A DNA stretch of 64,000 bases. It comes from DASXMT01 sp963812965. Lineage in GTDB: Bacteria; Actinomycetota; Acidimicrobiia; Acidimicrobiales; RAAP-2. Both the position numbers and the translations under genes were made by a program. The stretch lies in the NCBI GenBank assembly GCA_963812965.1, contig CAWEXG010000006.1, positions 283,074-347,073 on the forward strand. Direction: 5' to 3'. Shown one piece after another: positions 63,788 through 64,000 of this stretch. Within the stretch, counting starts at the first letter, position 1, and each line of letters begins with the position of its first letter. The notes under the pieces are model-generated. The model saw only the letters and a list, made by a program, of their open reading frames with translations, ran no database searches and was not told where the DNA came from.

Positions 63788-64000
63788 TTCTCCTGGCATG
63801 GGTCTGGCTTCTGTCAATAGTGTCGCCCCTTGTGGGCTGACTTTCAGTTGATTTGCCGACCCACCGCTGGGATCTCACCTCTTTGAAACGCGTCGCCTCA
63901 TAAGAGCACGCCCTCGTTCGCCGAGTGGCTCACTACTGTACTGCCCGCTGTTTTCACTCCCGAGCTCCCCTGAGGGGCTTGACAAGAGATAGGAGCATCA

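Larger units (their letters stand above)
58022..63999. repeat. ~5.9 kb duplicated module, copy 2 (surface-protein gene plus IS110)
   Basis: Direct-orientation homologue of 24223-30119. The last shared base is 63999, one base before the window edge. If both are real, homologous recombination between copies could delete or amplify the 34-kb interval between them. Confidence 0.88.
62467..63999 (+). mobile_element. IS110-family insertion sequence, copy 2 (intact transposase)
   Basis: Same structure as copy 1: gene-free left end of about 270 bp, transposase gene and about 210 bp of right end. The left boundary is approximate because of the 31-bp duplication. The right boundary is the end of identity with copy 1 at 30119/63999. 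Few base differences from copy 1 indicate recent transposition or gene conversion. Confidence 0.75.

Noticed and set aside
1..64000. tRNA, rRNA or prophage genes
   Set aside because: No cloverleaf-like or rRNA segments and no phage structural, integrase or lysis genes were recognised; the only mobile genes are the two IS110 transposases.

Overview
This is high-GC chromosomal DNA, most likely from an actinomycete of the Acidimicrobiia type. The pointers are a eukaryote-like IleRS, a GatCAB operon, a PASTA-type Ser/Thr kinase, AidB-like acyl-CoA dehydrogenase and FadD-like ligase genes, an HSD17B4-type SDR, an SCP2 protein, and large secreted proteins with repeated GYWLV..DGGIFTFGDA units, which are common in that class. 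The class assignment is an inference from gene content. No rRNA, tRNA or CRISPR array was seen.

Layout. 1-2.3 kb: end of an M1 aminopeptidase, a GDT1-type transporter and a methyltransferase. 2.4-5.8 kb: a three-gene overlapping operon (GT4 glycosyltransferase, methyltransferase, alpha/alpha-toroid protein). 6-9.2 kb: an NRAMP-like transporter paired with a soluble MgtE/CBS/PRC-barrel protein behind a long, possibly structured leader. 9.2-15 kb: an AidB-like acyl-CoA dehydrogenase, a striking minisatellite, an operon of four coupled YbjQ-family genes, and a NifU-domain protein. 15.4-20.6 kb: a luciferase-like oxidoreductase, thiolase, KAS III, nucleotidyltransferase and CDF transporter. 21-24.2 kb: a GH5 glycosidase and a GABA-type aminotransferase. 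24.2-30.1 kb: a large secreted Ig-like/repeat protein gene next to an IS110-family element. 30.2-33 kb: a Fic protein with a palindromic operator and a GH43-like secreted protein. 33-42.3 kb: esterase-gatCAB, SCP2, SDR, a D12 adenine methylase and a PASTA kinase. 42.5-57.9 kb: ligA-mnmA-cysteine desulfurase, aldehyde dehydrogenase, acyl-CoA ligase, ileS, TauE/Rrf2, FadD and two SRPBCC proteins. 58-64 kb: a second copy, in direct orientation, of the surface-protein gene plus IS110 module.

The most interesting signal is at the 5' ends of the two paralogous surface-protein genes. Each has a conserved Shine-Dalgarno and ATG, then a poly-G tract (12 G and 10 G), then a signal peptide. The signal peptide is in frame with that ATG only when the tract is 11 G long; the other two frames stop just after the tract. 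This looks like a slipped-strand phase-variation switch. Each gene diverges from an IS110 copy, and the ~5.9 kb module is present twice around 28 kb of mostly essential genes.

Two patterns cut across the window. Short tandem repeats (9-16 bp units) sit repeatedly at gene ends or in linkers. About ten dispensable genes carry single-base frameshifts while the long housekeeping genes are intact. I cannot tell pseudogene formation from uncorrected sequencing indels without reads, so frameshifted genes are labelled as such.
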